NCBI GenBank assembly: GCA_965218985.1
Contig: CBDCMP010000007.1
Coordinates: forward strand, 806,001-870,000
Source: Pseudopedobacter sp965218985
GTDB lineage: Bacteria; Bacteroidota; Bacteroidia; Sphingobacteriales; Sphingobacteriaceae
DNA length: 64,000 bases
Direction of reading: 5' to 3'
Shown here: one piece after another, positions 19,001 through 27,351 of the stretch
Position numbering within the stretch: position 1 is the first letter of the stretch
Layout: every line of letters starts with the position of its first letter
Translations under genes and position numbers: made by a program
The notes under the pieces: model-generated
What the model saw: the letters and a program-made list of their open reading frames with translations, nothing else
What the model was told of the DNA's origin: nothing
Database searches by the model: none

Positions 19001-19074
19001 GTCAACATATAAACAGTGGAGGCGATCAAGAAAGTTAGCCAACCTAAAAGGTTGTTGATTTTTGAATAGGTCAT
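16039..19074 (-). CDS. DUF2723 multi-pass membrane protein, predicted GT-C glycosyltransferase
   Basis: A 1011-aa protein. The N-terminal DUF2723 signature is clear: an acidic first loop SYWDCGEFISAAYKLQV followed by HQPGAPLF, as in GT-C enzymes that use lipid-linked sugars with a catalytic acidic residue in the first periplasmic loop. About 12-14 transmembrane helices fill residues 10-310 and 500-600, followed by a soluble C-terminal domain from about 600. DUF2723 proteins are near-universal in Bacteroidota and are suspected of protein O-glycosylation, but the substrate cannot be read from sequence. Confidence 0.88.
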   Translation of the reverse strand: MTYSKINNLLGWLTFLIASTVYMLTLEPSASYWDCGEFISAAYKLQVVHQPGAPLFLMIGKIFSLFASDPKMVAYCVNISSALSSGATIMFLFWTITALGKKVVLNANGELNSVQLITIMGSGLVGALAYAFSDSFWFSAVEAEVYAMSSLSTAIVFWAILKWDAHADEPFADRWLLFIAYVMGLSIGVHLLNLLAIPAMALVYYFRRTKTATTRGVFVAMFFGIVILGFVQYGIIQYMIKMGANFDLLFVNSFGLGFGSGVIFFSLLLIGVTIWLILYSIKKNKPILNLAMLSFVLIIFGYSSFTMIVIRAKANTTLNNSDPENAFSFLSYLNREQYGDRPLLYGPYFDEKPTDTKEGGKMYRKGDKKYEVTGVKQTYEYDRNTIFPRMYSDDANHPAVYRDWMNLGPQESPTFATNLGWFGTYQVGFMYMRYFLWNFAGRQNDTQGIGNYTDGNWISGIKFLDAMRLGDQSHLPASITKNKANNQLYFLPLILGLIGAFWHFKHSQKDAGIVALLFFFTGLAIVIYLNQTPSQPRERDYAYVGSFYAFAIWIGLGVFAVTDWLRKVITPKMAAIGATAIGLLVAPVLMASQEWDDHNRSEKTTARDFAKDYLNSCAPNAILFTYGDNDTYPLWYVQEVENFRPDVRIVNLSLFDTDWYINQLRKPFNASAPLPITMKPEAYVSGNRDVLFYQNFNLEGPQELKDIFEFVTSDNPEAKVQYQSGKSENFLPTKSFKMAVDPQQVLATKTVNPSEKDKIVNEMHWNFAGNYLTKGQLAILDILLHNKWERPIYFAFTVPSSNYMGLDNYLFNEGFALRLEPKVKTNLPSTGPLGDTEDVNTDEMYKNMMTGFVWGNVKNAAYLDPESEKMVFLSVNKFTELARNLIAEGKADSARNVMKECLKVLPIKTTYDSNFALGKYEMISIMYELGMKNEANDLLKQSTELITEELDYHYNLIQDKENLAGREIQLNMFVLSQFDDLTKKYGENQLNKKIEDELKDYEVKFGMNRPQ

Positions 19075-19300
19075 CTTAATTTTAAATTTACGAGCCGAAA
19101 ATAACTATTTGTATTCAAATTAAAGATGATTTAACATTTATTAACCCCCTGCTGCTATAAAACTTAATGAGTTACCAAACTATTCCAGTACCCTGTTATC
19201 CTCAACTCCTATTAATTTTTTAAATAAATTTGCATCGTTTGGCTAATGAGCCTATATTTGCATTCCATTTCAGGAAATGAATTGTTTTTTTGGAATAGAT

Positions 19301-19371
19301 TGCCCGATAGTATAAAGGTAGTACAACGGTTTTTGGTACCGTTTGTCTAGGTTCGAATCCTGGTCGGGCAA
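19301..19371 (+). tRNA. tRNA-Gln (anticodon TTG)
   Basis: The acceptor arms TGCCCGA (19301-19307) and TCGGGCA (19364-19370) pair fully. The anticodon stem ACGGT/ACCGT encloses the loop TTTTGGT, giving anticodon TTG, and the T arm contains GGTTCGAATCC. CCA is not encoded. It lies upstream of prs on the same strand. Confidence 0.96.
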
Positions 19372-19436
19372 CTATTAAAGATTCGGATAAGGGGAATCAA
19401 TCTGAATTTTTCATCTTTATCGTATTTTTCAAAAGG

Positions 19437-19588
19437 TGATGAAGCATGCATGAGCACATTTTTCATCTGAATGTAATTGTTTTTTAACGGCTATGAAGCA
19501 ATCATGAGCCTATTTATTGTTGTTTGGGAGCGGCATGCTCATGATGGTTTCATCATTGTTTGTGAGGGTTTACAAACGCTCATGAAAG
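19437..19588. repeat. Four-copy 'GATGAAgCATcATGAGC' repeat cluster upstream of prs
   Basis: Two direct copies, TGATGAAGCATGCATGAGC (19437-19455) and CTATGAAGCAATCATGAGC (19491-19509), and two inverted ones, GCTCATGATGGTTTCATCA (19537-19555) and GCTCATGAAAG (19578-19588), lie in the leader region of prs. The same words occur at 4219-4283. They could be protein-binding sites or an intergenic repeat family. Confidence 0.6.
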
Positions 19589-19622
19589 TTTTATTTAAAT
19601 CGATCTCAAAACCCGAAAGTTT

Positions 19623-20564
19623 ATGCCTTCAAATTTTAATCCTGTAAAACTTTTTTCCGGCTCCGGCACTATGGCCTTGTCTGAAAAAATAGCAAAAGCA
19701 CAGGGAACAGAGTTGGGCAAGGTCATACTTTCAAGATTTTCAGACGGGGAGTTTCAACCACATTATGATGAATCCATCCGCGGATGCGATGTTTTTATTA
19801 TCCAATCCACTTGCCAGCCCAATGATAATCTTTTTGAATTATTAATGATGATTGATGCCGCTAAAAGAGCCTCAGCGCATTATATCACTGCGGTAATCCC
19901 TTATTTTGGATTGGCCCGTCAGGATAGAAAGGATAAACCAAGGGTGGCGATTGGAGCAAAATTGGTGGCTAATTTGTTGACTGCTGCAGGTATTCACCGT
20001 ATCATGACGATGGATTTGCACGCTGCGCAGATTCAGGGATTTTTTGATATTCCGGTCGATCATTTAGATGCGTCTGTGATATTTGTGCCTTATATCAAAA
20101 GCTTAAATCTCGAGAATTTAACCATCGCTTCGCCGGATATGGGCGGTTCTTATAGAGCAAGAACTTTTGCCAAATATTTTAATGCAGAAGTGGTTATCTG
20201 CGATAAGCGAAGAAAGAGAGCCAATGAAATCGAGTCCATGTCTATCATTGGAGAGGTGACTGATCAGGATATCGTTTTAATTGACGATATTTGCGACACT
20301 GCAGGGACTTTATCTAAAGCTGCCGGTTTGATTATGGAGAAAGGTGCAAATAGCGTAAGAGCGGTTTGTACCCATGCCGTACTATCGGGGAATGCTTATG
20401 AAACCATTGAAAACTCTGCTTTAACAGAATTAATAGTGACAGATACCATCCCTTTAAAAAGGGAGAGTTCTAAAATAAAGTTATTATCAACCGCTGATCT
20501 TTTTGGCAAAGCGATTTCAAACGTGAATGAACATGCCTCCATCAGCGAACTTTTTAAAATTTAA
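19623..20564 (+). CDS. prs: Ribose-phosphate pyrophosphokinase (PRPP synthetase)
   Basis: It makes PRPP from ribose-5-phosphate and ATP for nucleotide, His and Trp synthesis. The 313-aa sequence has the N-terminal FSGSGTMALSEKIA, the DLHAAQIQGFFDIPVDHL metal/allosteric segment, the flexible loop with CDKRRKRANEIE, and the PRPP-binding VLIDDICDTAGTL. rplY follows 13 bp later, a pairing that is common in Bacteroidota. Confidence 0.97.
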   Translation: MPSNFNPVKLFSGSGTMALSEKIAKAQGTELGKVILSRFSDGEFQPHYDESIRGCDVFIIQSTCQPNDNLFELLMMIDAAKRASAHYITAVIPYFGLARQDRKDKPRVAIGAKLVANLLTAAGIHRIMTMDLHAAQIQGFFDIPVDHLDASVIFVPYIKSLNLENLTIASPDMGGSYRARTFAKYFNAEVVICDKRRKRANEIESMSIIGEVTDQDIVLIDDICDTAGTLSKAAGLIMEKGANSVRAVCTHAVLSGNAYETIENSALTELIVTDTIPLKRESSKIKLLSTADLFGKAISNVNEHASISELFKI

Positions 20565-20577
20565 CAATTAAATAAAC

Positions 20578-21156
20578 ATGAACAAAATCGCCATTAGCGG
20601 TTCTCCGAGAGAGAACGTAGGGAAACGCGACGCAAAGGAATTGCGTTACGCAGGTAAAGTGCCAGCTGTATTATACGGCGGCAAAGAGCAAATTCACTTT
20701 GCAATTGATGCTCCATCATTAAAGGACCTTGTTTATACTCCAGAGGTAAACTTCGTTGATTTAGATATCGATGGGAAAAAAACCCAGGCTATCATGCAAG
20801 ACATCCAGTTTCATCCACTGACTGAAAAAATTCTTCACATTGATTTTCTTCAATTATTTGATGATAAAAAAGTGACTATTGAAATCCCAGTGAAACTGAC
20901 CGGAACTTCTCCAGGTGTGAAAATGGGGGGTAAATTAGTTCAAAAATTACGTAAATTAAAAGTGAACGCGTTACCTAAGGCTATGCCCCAATACGTAGAG
21001 GTTTCTTTAGAGCCGTTAGAAGTTGGTAAATCTGTACGTGTTCGTGATTTAAAGCCAGAAGGTTATGTCATCACCAACGTTCCTGAAGATACGATTGTTT
21101 CTGTAATCATGTCCAGAGCATTGAAACAGGCAGAACAGGAAGCTGGTAAAAAATAA
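20578..21156 (+). CDS. rplY: 50S ribosomal protein L25/general stress protein Ctc
   Basis: A 192-aa long-form L25. The N-terminal 5S rRNA-binding L25 fold (residues 1-90, with GKRDAKELRYAGKVPAVLYGG and QFHPLTEKILHIDFLQ) is joined to the C-terminal TL5/Ctc beta domain (KVTIEIPVKLTGTSPGVKMGG). It ends in a Lys-rich tail. It is cotranscribed with prs and followed by the structured terminator region at 21175-21344. Confidence 0.96.
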   Translation: MNKIAISGSPRENVGKRDAKELRYAGKVPAVLYGGKEQIHFAIDAPSLKDLVYTPEVNFVDLDIDGKKTQAIMQDIQFHPLTEKILHIDFLQLFDDKKVTIEIPVKLTGTSPGVKMGGKLVQKLRKLKVNALPKAMPQYVEVSLEPLEVGKSVRVRDLKPEGYVITNVPEDTIVSVIMSRALKQAEQEAGKK

Positions 21157-21174
21157 TTTTCACCTGAAGCTCAC

Positions 21175-21344
21175 AAAAAAGAGGCTGTCTCAAAATTCAA
21201 AACAGCCTCTTTTGATTTATAAATCCTCAATATTGCGCTTTTTTTATGTTGCAGTATTGAGGTTTTTCTTGTTTTATAGAGGTTCTATTGAAAATATCTC
21301 AATGGAATTTTGTTGAAATTCCTTTTTGAGACAGCCTCTTTTTT
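21175..21344. repeat. Nested inverted-repeat element between convergent rplY and recA (bidirectional terminator or MITE)
   Basis: A perfect 21-bp inverted repeat (21175-21195 versus 21324-21344, core GAGGCTGTCTCAAAA) encloses three more hairpins: GAGGCTGT/ACAGCCTC (21181-21188 with 21202-21209), CCTCAATATTGC/GCAGTATTGAGG (21225-21236 with 21251-21262) and GGAATTT/AAATTCC (21304-21310 with 21316-21322). The A and T runs outside make each half a terminator for the gene facing it. Confidence 0.8.
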
Positions 21345-21364
21345 TTCTATTTTAACAGGATAGG

Positions 21365-22381
21365 CTATTCAACTTCAACGGGTAAATCAGCTCCTGAGAC
21401 TGCACTCTTTATTTTGGCTTCCAATTCTTCAGAAAGTTCAGGGTTGTCCATCAATAATTGTTTCACAGCATCTCTCCCCTGTCCTAGTTTTGTATCTCCG
21501 TAGCTGAACCAGGATCCTGCTTTCTTCACTATTCCGTATTCCACACCCAAATCGATGATTTCACCCACTTTAGAGATACCCTGACCAAACATCACATCAA
21601 ACTCCGCAATTCTGAAAGGGGGGGCAACCTTGTTTTTCACGATTTTCACTTTCACACGGTTACCGGAAACTTCATCGCTATCTTTGATTTGAGCGATTCT
21701 CCTGATATCTAAGCGAACGGAAGCATAAAACTTCAATGCGTTACCTCCGGTGGTGGTTTCCGGGTTACCGAACATCACCCCGATTTTGTCCCTCAACTGG
21801 TTGATGAAGATACAGCAGCATTTTGTTTTACTGATGGTTCCGGTGAGTTTACGTAATGCCTGAGACATTAAACGGGCGTGCAAACCCATTTTGGAATCTC
21901 CCATTTCGCCTTCAATCTCACTTTTAGGGACCAATGCAGCTACAGAATCAATCACGATCACATCAATAGCACCGGATCGGATCAAATTATCGGCAATTTC
22001 TAATGCCTGCTCCCCATTATCAGGTTGGGAGATCAATAGATTCTCAATATCAACTCCCAGTTTCTTCGCATAAAACTGGTCAAAAGCATGTTCTGCATCT
22101 ATAAATGCAGCTATGCCTCCTTTTTTCTGAGCTTCCGCAATGATATGAGTGGCCAGCGTCGTTTTACCTGATGACTCAGGGCCATAAATCTCAATTACCC
22201 TCCCCTTTGGAACACCGCCGATTCCTAATGCGATATCCAAGCCTAAAGAACCTGTGGAGATGGAATCTATTGCCTCAATAGGAGCATCTCCTAATTTCAT
22301 CACTGTTCCTTTACCATAAGATTTCTCCAATTTATCTAAAGTCAATTGAAGGGCTTTCAGTTTTTCGTTGCTTACGCTCAT
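21365..22381 (-). CDS. recA: Recombinase RecA
   Basis: A 338-aa DNA strand-exchange ATPase and SOS co-protease. The Walker A loop IEIYGPESSGKTTLATH, the Walker B region IDVIVIDSVAAL, the L1/L2 DNA-binding loops (including INQLRDKIGVMFGNPETTTGGNALKF) and the C-terminal VKQLLMDNPELSEELE are all present. It stands alone and convergent to rplY. Confidence 0.98.
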   Translation of the reverse strand: MSVSNEKLKALQLTLDKLEKSYGKGTVMKLGDAPIEAIDSISTGSLGLDIALGIGGVPKGRVIEIYGPESSGKTTLATHIIAEAQKKGGIAAFIDAEHAFDQFYAKKLGVDIENLLISQPDNGEQALEIADNLIRSGAIDVIVIDSVAALVPKSEIEGEMGDSKMGLHARLMSQALRKLTGTISKTKCCCIFINQLRDKIGVMFGNPETTTGGNALKFYASVRLDIRRIAQIKDSDEVSGNRVKVKIVKNKVAPPFRIAEFDVMFGQGISKVGEIIDLGVEYGIVKKAGSWFSYGDTKLGQGRDAVKQLLMDNPELSEELEAKIKSAVSGADLPVEVE

Positions 22382-22513
22382 GTGTAATATTTTTAGTATT
22401 TGCTATAAATCTTGTTTTTGTAATGGCAAAATTGCTAAAAATTTTGGCAAAACAAAATTTATTATTTTAAACTTAGTTAAGATCACTCACTTTTCAAATT
22501 AATGTGAATAAAA

Positions 22514-23269
22514 TCACCGTTTAACTGCTCTCTTCTTTAACTCTCTGGCTATTTTATCTTTCTTTAGTTTTAACGCTTTCTGCTTCAATTTTTTCAATTC
22601 AGTTTCTTCCTTTTTCTTTAATGCAGATGGTGTGTTTTGCGACTCGTAATATTTACAAAAATAGCTGATTGGGCAGATTTCACATTTCGGACTTCGGGCC
22701 AAACAAATATATCTGCCATGTAAAATGAGCCAGTGGTGGGCGATGTGGATTTTATCCCGGGGAAGATATTTTACCAATTGCTGCTCCACAGCCAATGGCG
22801 TTTTTGCAGTTGTGGTTAAACCTAAGCGATTAGCCACTCTAAAAACATGAGTGTCCACCGCCATTGCCGGGGCATTATAAATGACTGATGAAATCACATT
22901 GGCAGTTTTGCGGCCAACACCAGGCATCTTTTGCAAATCATTCACATCTTCAGGTACAATTCCATTAAACTCTTCTAAAAGAATTTTAGCCATACCCACC
23001 AAATGCTTCGCTTTATTGTTAGGGTAACTTACCGAACGGATATAGGTAAAAACTTCGTCAGAGGTAGCTTGAGAAAGAGATGCAGGATTAGGGAAACGCT
23101 CGAATAATTTTGGTGTTACCTGATTGATCCTTTTATCAGTGCATTGGGCAGATAAAATAACGGAAATTAACAACTGAAACGGATTTTCATAATGTAATTC
23201 CGTTTCTGCTTCTGGTTGATGGGAGGAGAAGTAATCTACAAAAGCTGCGTAGCGTTCTTTTTTAAGCAT
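22514..23269 (-). CDS. nth: Endonuclease III
   Basis: A bifunctional DNA glycosylase/AP lyase for oxidised pyrimidines. The helix-hairpin-helix carries the catalytic Lys in LQKMPGVGRKTANV and the catalytic Asp in MAVDTHVFRVANRL. The iron-sulphur cluster loop C-x6-C-x2-C-x5-C is intact at CLARSPKCEICPISYFC. After it comes a Lys-rich tail of about 40 residues, which lengthens the protein to 251 aa and could aid DNA binding. It lies upstream of recA on the same strand. Confidence 0.95.
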   Translation of the reverse strand: MLKKERYAAFVDYFSSHQPEAETELHYENPFQLLISVILSAQCTDKRINQVTPKLFERFPNPASLSQATSDEVFTYIRSVSYPNNKAKHLVGMAKILLEEFNGIVPEDVNDLQKMPGVGRKTANVISSVIYNAPAMAVDTHVFRVANRLGLTTTAKTPLAVEQQLVKYLPRDKIHIAHHWLILHGRYICLARSPKCEICPISYFCKYYESQNTPSALKKKEETELKKLKQKALKLKKDKIARELKKRAVKR

Positions 23270-23289
23270 GAGTGAAATTAGGAAAAATG

Positions 23290-23772
23290 TTATTCTTCTC
23301 CTTCTCTTAGCTTTTTTATTTTTTCCAACTCTATAACATCGACTTGATCTTTAGATCGGTTAGCAGCCTTTTTAGACTCGATTAACTGATTGATATGTAA
23401 AAAAGGGACTTTAACATCCAGAATATCAGCAATTGAAGCTAAGTTATAAGCATCATCAAAACTATATTTCTCTAAGCCTTTTACAGAAGTCATGATGTCG
23501 ATTTCTAGGTGGTTATCTAAACGAAACGTTGTCCACCCAGAAATAAATTCTAAAGTTTCCAAAATTTGATAATCGCCCATTCCATACTTTTTGAATGCTG
23601 CTCTTAAATTTTTTCTATTCAATGATGTATCCTCTAACCAAATATCTATGTCATTTGTAGTTCTATGATATCCATGTAAATTAACTGCAACCCCACCAAT
23701 CATCAAATAGTTAACTTTATTATCCGCTAATATTTCCCAGAATCTGAGAAGTTCCTCATCAAAGATATCCAT
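23290..23772 (-). CDS. Nucleotidyltransferase-fold protein (AbiEii/DUF6036-like)
   Basis: A 160-aa pol-beta-type nucleotidyltransferase domain: GGVAVNLHGYHRTTNDIDIWLED carries the G-G...D-x-D metal site, and LEIDIMTSV provides the third acidic residue. Such stand-alone enzymes often act as the toxin or enzyme half of two-gene modules. The gene overlaps the stop of the upstream 65-aa gene by one base (TAATG), so they are translationally coupled. Substrate unknown. Confidence 0.8.
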   Translation of the reverse strand: MDIFDEELLRFWEILADNKVNYLMIGGVAVNLHGYHRTTNDIDIWLEDTSLNRKNLRAAFKKYGMGDYQILETLEFISGWTTFRLDNHLEIDIMTSVKGLEKYSFDDAYNLASIADILDVKVPFLHINQLIESKKAANRSKDQVDVIELEKIKKLREGEE

Positions 23773-23969
23773 TACTTGCCTTCCGGATTTTTAAATTGCT
23801 GATGAGTGATTTTTGACTTACGAAACATCATGTCCATTTTCATTAAACGGGTCATAATAAGAAATCTTTCTTTATATGATCTTGTTAAAGCAAGCTTAAG
23901 AGAATCCATCTCCGCTTTTTCATAATCGGCAGTAGGTTCAGAAGCGATATTTTTACTTTTATCTTCCAT
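23772..23969 (-). CDS. Small helical protein paired with the nucleotidyltransferase
   Basis: A 65-aa charged, Met- and Lys-rich helical protein with no recognisable domain. Its stop overlaps the ATG of the nucleotidyltransferase gene by one base, and it starts 24 bp after uvrA. Position and size suggest a partner or antitoxin-like subunit, but this is inference only. Confidence 0.6.
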   Translation of the reverse strand: MEDKSKNIASEPTADYEKAEMDSLKLALTRSYKERFLIMTRLMKMDMMFRKSKITHQQFKNPEGK

Positions 23970-23993
23970 GATTAATCTAATTTAATCAATTTT

Positions 23994-26852
23994 CTACACT
24001 TTCTTCAAAGAAGATTCCATTTCCTTTTTGAGGAATTGGCCAGTGAAGCTCTCTTTCACTTTGGTCAGTCCCTCCGGAGTTCCTGAAAAAACGATGTTTC
24101 CTCCGCCAGAACCACCTTCAGGGCCTAAATCAATCACATGGTCAGCCACTTTGATCACATCCAGGTTATGCTCAATCACTAAAACGGTGTTGCCTTTATC
24201 CACCAACAGATTCAATACGCCTAAAAGCACATTGATGTCTTCAAAATGTAAACCTGTGGTTGGTTCGTCCAAAATATAAAAAGTGTTACCTGTGTCTTTT
24301 TTAGAAAGTTCTGTCGCCAGTTTTACCCTTTGTGCTTCACCGCCGGAGAGCGTGGTGGAGGATTGTCCCAAAGTGATATATCCTAGCCCAACATCTTTTA
24401 GCGTCTTAATTTTACGATAGATGGAAGGAATGTTCTCAAAGAACCCCACAGCATCCTCCACGCTCATATCCAAAACATCGCTGATGGATTTCCCGCGGAA
24501 GCGAACTTCTAATGTCTCCCGATTGTATCTTTTGCCGCCACACTCCTCACAGGGGACCTGAACATCTGGAAGGAAGTTCATTTCAATCACTTTCATCCCA
24601 CCACCCTGGCAGGTTTCGCATCTTCCGCCCTTCACATTGAAAGAGAATCTTCCTGGTTTATAACCTCGGATTTGTGCTTCCGGCAAGGCCACAAATAAAT
24701 TCCTGATATCTGAAAAAACGCCCGTATAAGTGGATGGATTTGATCTTGGTGTACGCCCGATTGGAGTTTGATCAATCTCAATCACCTTATCAAGGTGTTC
24801 CAATCCTTTAATTTCTTTGAAAGGCATCGGATGCTTTTTAGCTCTGAAAAAATGCTTGTTTAAAACAGGGTATAAAGTTTCTCCAATCAAAGTGGATTTA
24901 CCGCTTCCAGAAACTCCGGTGACACAAATCAATTTCCCCAAAGGGAAATCCACACTTACATTCTTTAGATTATTCCCCGAAGCTTTCTTAAGTGATAAAA
25001 CCTTTCCGTTCCCTTCTCTTCTTTTCTCTGGAATAGCGATTTCACGTTCTCCGTTTAAATAAGAAGCGGTTAGCGTATGTGTTTTTAACAATGCTGCTGC
25101 TGTTCCCTGCGCCACCACTTCGCCACCGTGAACACCGGCAGCCGGGCCCATATCAATCACGTAATCAGCTTCCAGAATCATATCTTTATCATGCTCCACC
25201 ACCACAACGGTGTTGCTCAAATCCCGCAAATTCTTCAGTGCTTTAATTAAACGGTCGTTATCTCTCTGGTGCAAACCGATGGAGGGCTCATCCAGAATGT
25301 ACATCACGTTCATTAATTGAGATCCAATTTGGGTGGCTAAACGAATACGTTGCGCCTCTCCACCAGATAATGTTCTGGCGGTTCTATCCAGGGTAAGGTA
25401 AACCAAGCCCACATCCAGTAAAAAACCGATTCTGGACCTGATCTCCTTTAAGATTTCTTTGGCAATGATATTTTGACGCTCGTTCAATCTATCTTCCAAT
25501 CCATCAAACCATTTTTGAAGATTGCTGATATCCATCGAGGCCAACTCGAATATATTTTTCTCATCCACTTTAAAGTGTAATGATTCTTTCTTCAGCCTTG
25601 CCCCTTCGCAAAGCGGGCAAGTTTTCAATATCCTGAAATTCTCTAAATCGCTGTTGCCGGAATCTCCTTTCTTCTCATTCTGCTCCTCCAGCATCTTGAT
25701 GATGCCGTCAAAATGGATCTGGTAATTCTGCACATTCCATTTATTGTACTCCACCGGAACGGTGACGAGCTCATCAACGCCATGCAACAGGATATCCACT
25801 GCTTTGGGATCGAGCTTTTCTATAGGTTGAGATAAGGAGAAATTATATTTTTTCCCCAACGCTTTAATCACTTGGAAAATCCAGGTTTCCCGGTAATCAC
25901 CCAACGGAGCCAAGCCGCCATTGATGATACTTAATTTTTTATTAGGGATCACAGATTCTTCATCCACATCAAAGATGTAACCCAAACCATCACACTCCGG
26001 ACAAGCACCGTAAGGAGAATTGAAAGAAAAGGAATTGGGTTGAGGCTCGTCATAGGAAACACCAGTTGTTGGGCACATCAGGTATTTGGAGAAATGATGC
26101 ACATTATTCTCCTTGTCTGATATTTTAATGATGCCTTTGGCAATTTTTAAAGCCGATTGAATGGAAGTGTAGAGACGTTTTTTATCCTTTTCAGAAACAA
26201 TCAACCTATCCACCACCGTTTCAATATCATGGATTTTGTACCTGTCGAGCTGCATTTTAGGCATCACATCCACAATCTCTCCATCCACGCGTACTTTTAA
26301 ATAGCCTTGCTTCCTGATCTGTTCAAATAATTCGCGGTAGTGCCCCTTTCTTCCCTTTACCACCGGAGCTAAAATATTGATGGGTTTCCCATTGAATTGC
26401 GAGAGCACCTGGTTTAGAATTTGATCTTCTGACATCTTCACCATTTTCTCGCCAGTGTTGTAAGAATAAGCATCGGCCACTCTGGCGTAGAGCAAACGCA
26501 TGAAATCGTAAATCTCAGTGATGGTGCCTACTGTGGAGCGAGGATTTTTAGAGGTTGTTTTTTGTTCAATGGCGATCACGGGACTTAGTCCGGAGACTTT
26601 ATCCACGTCTGGTCTTTCCATACCTCCCATAAACTGGCGGGAATAGGCAGAAAAAGTCTCCATATAACGCCTCTGGCCTTCGGCATAAATGGTATCAAAA
26701 GCTAAAGATGATTTTCCTGAGCCACTTAAACCAGTGATGACCACCAGCTTATTCCTTGGAAAGGAAACATCAATATTCTTCAAATTATGAACCCTGGCAC
26801 CATAAACTTCAACTTCACTTTGTTCACCAAGGTCAATGGGTTTCTCACTCAT
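23994..26852 (-). CDS. uvrA: Excinuclease ABC subunit A
   Basis: The damage-recognition ATPase of nucleotide excision repair, 952 aa with the ATG at 26852. It has tandem ABC modules: Walker A ITGLSGSGKSSLAFDT, signature TLSGGEAQRIRLATQIG, second Walker A VTGVSGSGKSTLIGETL and signature TLSGGEAQRVKLATEL. The C-terminal zinc finger C-x2-C...C-x2-C (CETCQGGG and CEECGGK) is intact. In the first zinc module, MCPTTG lacks the second Cys of the first knuckle, while ACPEC is kept. An upstream in-frame ATG at 26912 would add 20 residues unlike the family. Confidence 0.96.
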   Translation of the reverse strand: MSEKPIDLGEQSEVEVYGARVHNLKNIDVSFPRNKLVVITGLSGSGKSSLAFDTIYAEGQRRYMETFSAYSRQFMGGMERPDVDKVSGLSPVIAIEQKTTSKNPRSTVGTITEIYDFMRLLYARVADAYSYNTGEKMVKMSEDQILNQVLSQFNGKPINILAPVVKGRKGHYRELFEQIRKQGYLKVRVDGEIVDVMPKMQLDRYKIHDIETVVDRLIVSEKDKKRLYTSIQSALKIAKGIIKISDKENNVHHFSKYLMCPTTGVSYDEPQPNSFSFNSPYGACPECDGLGYIFDVDEESVIPNKKLSIINGGLAPLGDYRETWIFQVIKALGKKYNFSLSQPIEKLDPKAVDILLHGVDELVTVPVEYNKWNVQNYQIHFDGIIKMLEEQNEKKGDSGNSDLENFRILKTCPLCEGARLKKESLHFKVDEKNIFELASMDISNLQKWFDGLEDRLNERQNIIAKEILKEIRSRIGFLLDVGLVYLTLDRTARTLSGGEAQRIRLATQIGSQLMNVMYILDEPSIGLHQRDNDRLIKALKNLRDLSNTVVVVEHDKDMILEADYVIDMGPAAGVHGGEVVAQGTAAALLKTHTLTASYLNGEREIAIPEKRREGNGKVLSLKKASGNNLKNVSVDFPLGKLICVTGVSGSGKSTLIGETLYPVLNKHFFRAKKHPMPFKEIKGLEHLDKVIEIDQTPIGRTPRSNPSTYTGVFSDIRNLFVALPEAQIRGYKPGRFSFNVKGGRCETCQGGGMKVIEMNFLPDVQVPCEECGGKRYNRETLEVRFRGKSISDVLDMSVEDAVGFFENIPSIYRKIKTLKDVGLGYITLGQSSTTLSGGEAQRVKLATELSKKDTGNTFYILDEPTTGLHFEDINVLLGVLNLLVDKGNTVLVIEHNLDVIKVADHVIDLGPEGGSGGGNIVFSGTPEGLTKVKESFTGQFLKKEMESSLKKV

Positions 26853-27139
26853 AGAAAAAATTCTTCTGCTGTTTAAAAAATGAAAATTGCTTTTGTTTTT
26901 TACAGCTTGCAAAATTAATTAAAAACGGCGGTAAAAGCTACCTCTGCATACTCTTTAAAATGTCATTTAAGAAACACCGTAAAAGTTGGGAATCTGGAAC
27001 ATCAAGAGACAACGGTGCCTAATAACAAAATTTACTCCTGCTTAAGTTTAATGGACAAGCAAAACGCAGGGGCATATCATTGTTTCATTTTTAAAAACCA
27101 AAAATGACTCCCAAACCCCAATGAGGTTGTTTTTTGCAC

Positions 27140-27277
27140 TTAACTGTTGGCGGGAAAAAAGTAGAAATGCCCATTGCCGAAAGTCCACGGGGTTCCTATT
27201 TCGGGATATTCAAAGATAAATTTGGCATTCAATGGATGGTAGATTATGATCTAAAATACAACCTAACAGCATTTTAG
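27140..27277 (+). pseudogene. Fragment of a VOC-family (PhnB-like) protein
   Basis: A frame without a start reads VGGKKVEMPIAESPRGSYFG, then IFKDKFGIQWMVDYDLKYN. This is the C-terminal signature of PhnB/glyoxalase-like VOC proteins (FGIQWMVD). Only the last 40 or so codons remain. Upstream sequence (26930-27139) shows no usable frame. Confidence 0.6.
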
Positions 27278-27351
27278 AAAAGAAGCGGAACCTATAAAAA
27301 AACCTAATGTTATTTACCAATAAATTTTGTTTTAAATCTTTAACTTTAAAA

